DNA of 6,395 nucleotides, taken from NCBI GenBank assembly GCA_003451975.1, contig DMIX01000095.1, positions 1-6,395 of the forward strand. Direction: 5' to 3'. This stretch comes from Propionibacteriaceae bacterium. GTDB taxonomy: Bacteria > Actinomycetota > Actinomycetes > Propionibacteriales > Propionibacteriaceae. The notes below the pieces were generated by a model. It saw only the letters and a program-made list of their open reading frames with translations, was not told the origin of the DNA and ran no database searches. Made by a program: the position numbers and the translations under genes. Every line of letters begins with the position of its first letter. The first letter of the stretch is position 1. This document shows, piece by piece, positions 5,538 to 6,395 of this stretch.

Positions 5538-5576
5538 CCGGTTGCGGCGGGCGGCGTTCCGCTGCCGCTGAGCCGG
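5538..5576 (+). terminator. GC-rich hairpin after the glycan genes
   Basis: CCGG (5538-5541) pairs with CCGG (5573-5576), and GCGGC (5544-5548) with GCCGC (5564-5568), 47 bases after the stop of the fusion gene. No T-run follows. It could stop transcription of the two-gene unit. The flanks, GCCTGAC (5529-5535) and GTTCGGC (5580-5586), look weakly like attC cores, but each misses the consensus by one base and the bulges are on the wrong arm. Confidence 0.35.
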
Positions 5577-5618
5577 AACGTTCGGCCAACCACACGGCCG
5601 GCAGCGGACCGAGATCAA

Positions 5619-5664
5619 GTGATTACTGAGACGGACACCGTTCTGCCTGGTGACTGGTAATCAC
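5619..5664. repeat. Stem-loop with 8-base perfect arms
   Basis: GTGATTAC (5619-5626) and GTAATCAC (5657-5664) are perfect inverted copies. Inside, CACC and GGTG can pair around GTTCTGCCT. The inner stem CACC/GGTG is the reverse of the GGTG/CACC stem of the 29-base repeats further right. Role unknown. Confidence 0.4.
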
Positions 5665-5756
5665 GCCGGAACTCGGGCGAATCCGGATGCCTCTTTGCGA
5701 GGGTCTTCTAGTACGGGAGACGCCGGTCCTCCAGGCTCCCACCGCCCGATTACAAG
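5665..5756. other. Non-coding hairpin zone before the repeat array
   Basis: No gene is seen. GGGAG (5715-5719) and CTCCC (5736-5740), with an inner CC/GG pair, form a hairpin that may be a strongly diverged copy of the 29-base repeat: the segment still carries GCCGGT and CCACCG at matching places. Confidence 0.35.
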
Positions 5757-5936
5757 TTCGAGAGGCCGTTGGTCGCGATCACCGATTCGAGAGGTCGGGT
5801 GTCGCGAGCACCGATTCAAGAAGCCCGTGCTGGAGGCCGTGATCACCGACTAAAGAGGCCGGTGCTCGCGATCACCGAGTTCAGAGGCCGGTGGTAGCGG
5901 ACGCCAGTCAATGACGCAGGTGGTCGCGAACCTCAC
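5757..5936. repeat. Tandem array of six 29-base hairpin repeats
   Basis: Units start at 5757, 5786, 5815, 5850, 5879 and 5908; five are 29 bases and the third is 35 because of a 6-base insertion. A consensus unit runs TTCGAGAGGCC, then GGTGGTCGCGATCACCGA. The second half is nearly palindromic, giving a GGTG..CACC hairpin per unit. Several units keep pairing with changed bases, for example AGGT/ACCT in the last (5918-5933) and GGTG-TCGCGAG-CACC in the second. The fifth is weaker. Identity drops outward and there are no unique spacers. The same family appears at 990-1106 in the same orientation. Function unknown; it could be structured RNA, protein-binding sites or a recombination substrate. 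Confidence 0.75.
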
Positions 5937-5986
5937 GATCAGTAAGATGAGGCCGACCCCGCCCCCGTGTCCTGTGTGGTTTCCGT

Positions 5987-6376
5987 ATGACTCGTGCTCA
6001 ACAACAAGGCCGCGCAGCCTTTCCGAAGGTTCGGCCTCCAGAGGGTGGTCGCCCGTCGCCGGCCAGGCTGTCCAACCGCGAGTTGGAGGAATTCGTCCGG
6101 CAATTGAAGGCCCCGACGTTGCTTGCGCTAAGCAAGCAGGCCGGCCCCTACCTCGAGGAACTGTTCCGGCGGTGGTCGGCCCGCGCTCCGTCAAGGCAGG
6201 AACGTCGAGAACTTCTCCGCGGATTCGAGCCCGCGGAGGAGGGGCCCGGCACGCTGGCCCTAATAAGAGAGATCGACCGGCGAATGAAGCGCGACCCCTC
6301 ATTGTCCTATGGCGCTGCATTCGTGCTCGTCGGGAGTGAGTGTCCCGACTTGGCCGAGTGGTACCTGGCGGGGTAG
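5987..6376 (+). CDS. Small helical hypothetical protein, possibly truncated at the 3' end
   Basis: Encodes 129 residues from ATG 5987; an in-frame stop at 5948 and no other standard start codon between fix the start, though no good ribosome binding site precedes it. I do not recognise a family. The first 30 residues are basic and proline-rich (QQQGRAAFPKVRPPEGGRPSP), probably disordered. Then come amphipathic helix-like segments: LSNRELEEFVRQLKAPTLLA, SKQAGPYLEELFRRWSARAP, SRQERRELLRGFEP and GTLALIREIDRRMKRDPSL, rich in R and E. The C-terminus is hydrophobic (YGAAFVLVGSECPDLAEWYLAG). Third codon positions are GC-rich, supporting a true gene. The TAG stop (6374-6376) lies inside the terminal inverted repeat, so the native C-terminus may have been replaced by an insertion. 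Confidence 0.62.
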   Translation: MTRAQQQGRAAFPKVRPPEGGRPSPARLSNRELEEFVRQLKAPTLLALSKQAGPYLEELFRRWSARAPSRQERRELLRGFEPAEEGPGTLALIREIDRRMKRDPSLSYGAAFVLVGSECPDLAEWYLAG

Positions 6377-6394
6377 TGTCTCGATAGTGGTGGA
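6372..6394. repeat. Right copy of 23-bp terminal inverted repeat
   Basis: Exact reverse complement of positions 1-23, leaving one extra base (A) at 6395. It supplies the stop codon of the gene that ends here. If this is an insertion-sequence edge, the element would begin near TGTCTCGATAG and extend out of the window on both sides. Confidence 0.85.
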
Positions 6395-6395
6395 A

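Noticed and set aside
5529..5586. attC site after the glycan genes
   Set aside because: GCCTGAC and GTTCGGC each miss the core consensus by one base, and the unpaired bases fall mostly on the right arm, opposite to a normal attC in this orientation.
5757..5936. CRISPR array
   Set aside because: Units are contiguous with no unique spacers, repeats are degenerate, and there is no cas gene in the window.

Overview
The window is GC-rich bacterial DNA that looks like accessory sequence rather than a housekeeping locus. It suggests an environmental, probably soil-type, Gram-negative lineage, but the sequence does not fix a phylum. Support for this: strongly GC-biased third codon positions, a CCA-encoding tRNA relic, a toxin-antitoxin pair, a structured integron attC site, families of short hairpin repeats, and two polysaccharide-type genes. 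No rRNA, intact tRNA, CRISPR array, transposase, integron integrase or phage structural gene is visible.

Layout, left to right. Positions 1-23 are a perfect inverted copy of 6372-6394, so the window starts and ends at the same sequence in opposite orientation. Next come two minus-strand tRNA relics: a full-length but damaged tRNA-Ser(GGA)-like sequence (21-107) and the 3' half of a tRNA-Arg(TCT) (262-311). A stem-loop zone (317-433) follows. Then a two-gene HicB-HicA toxin-antitoxin unit (514-950) with a 4-base overlap, and a hairpin behind it. A cluster of degenerate 29-base hairpin repeats lies at 990-1106. After about 400 bases with no recognisable gene comes an orphan gene of about 180 codons (1509-2051), followed 10 bases after its stop by a well-formed attC site (2062-2134). 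That arrangement is the standard form of an integron gene cassette.

The centre and right hold two co-directional genes 28 bases apart: a GT32/DXD-type sugar transferase (2356-3294) and a 722-residue protein (3323-5491). The large protein carries, in order, a GT25-type glycosyltransferase domain, a sulfotransferase-like P-loop domain, and a GH16-type beta-glucanase domain with its EIDVE catalytic motif intact. Together they look like a small module for making, decorating and trimming an extracellular or cell-surface polysaccharide; this is inference from domain content. Downstream is a hairpin-rich non-coding zone (5538-5936) that ends in six more copies of the 29-base repeat. Last is a small helical hypothetical gene (5987-6376) whose stop codon lies inside the terminal inverted repeat.

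The most notable items are the three-domain fusion, the clean attC site behind an orphan gene with no integrase in view, the 29-base repeats in two clusters bracketing the cassette and glycan genes, and the matching inverted ends. I see no clear evidence of a wholly new defence or mobile system.
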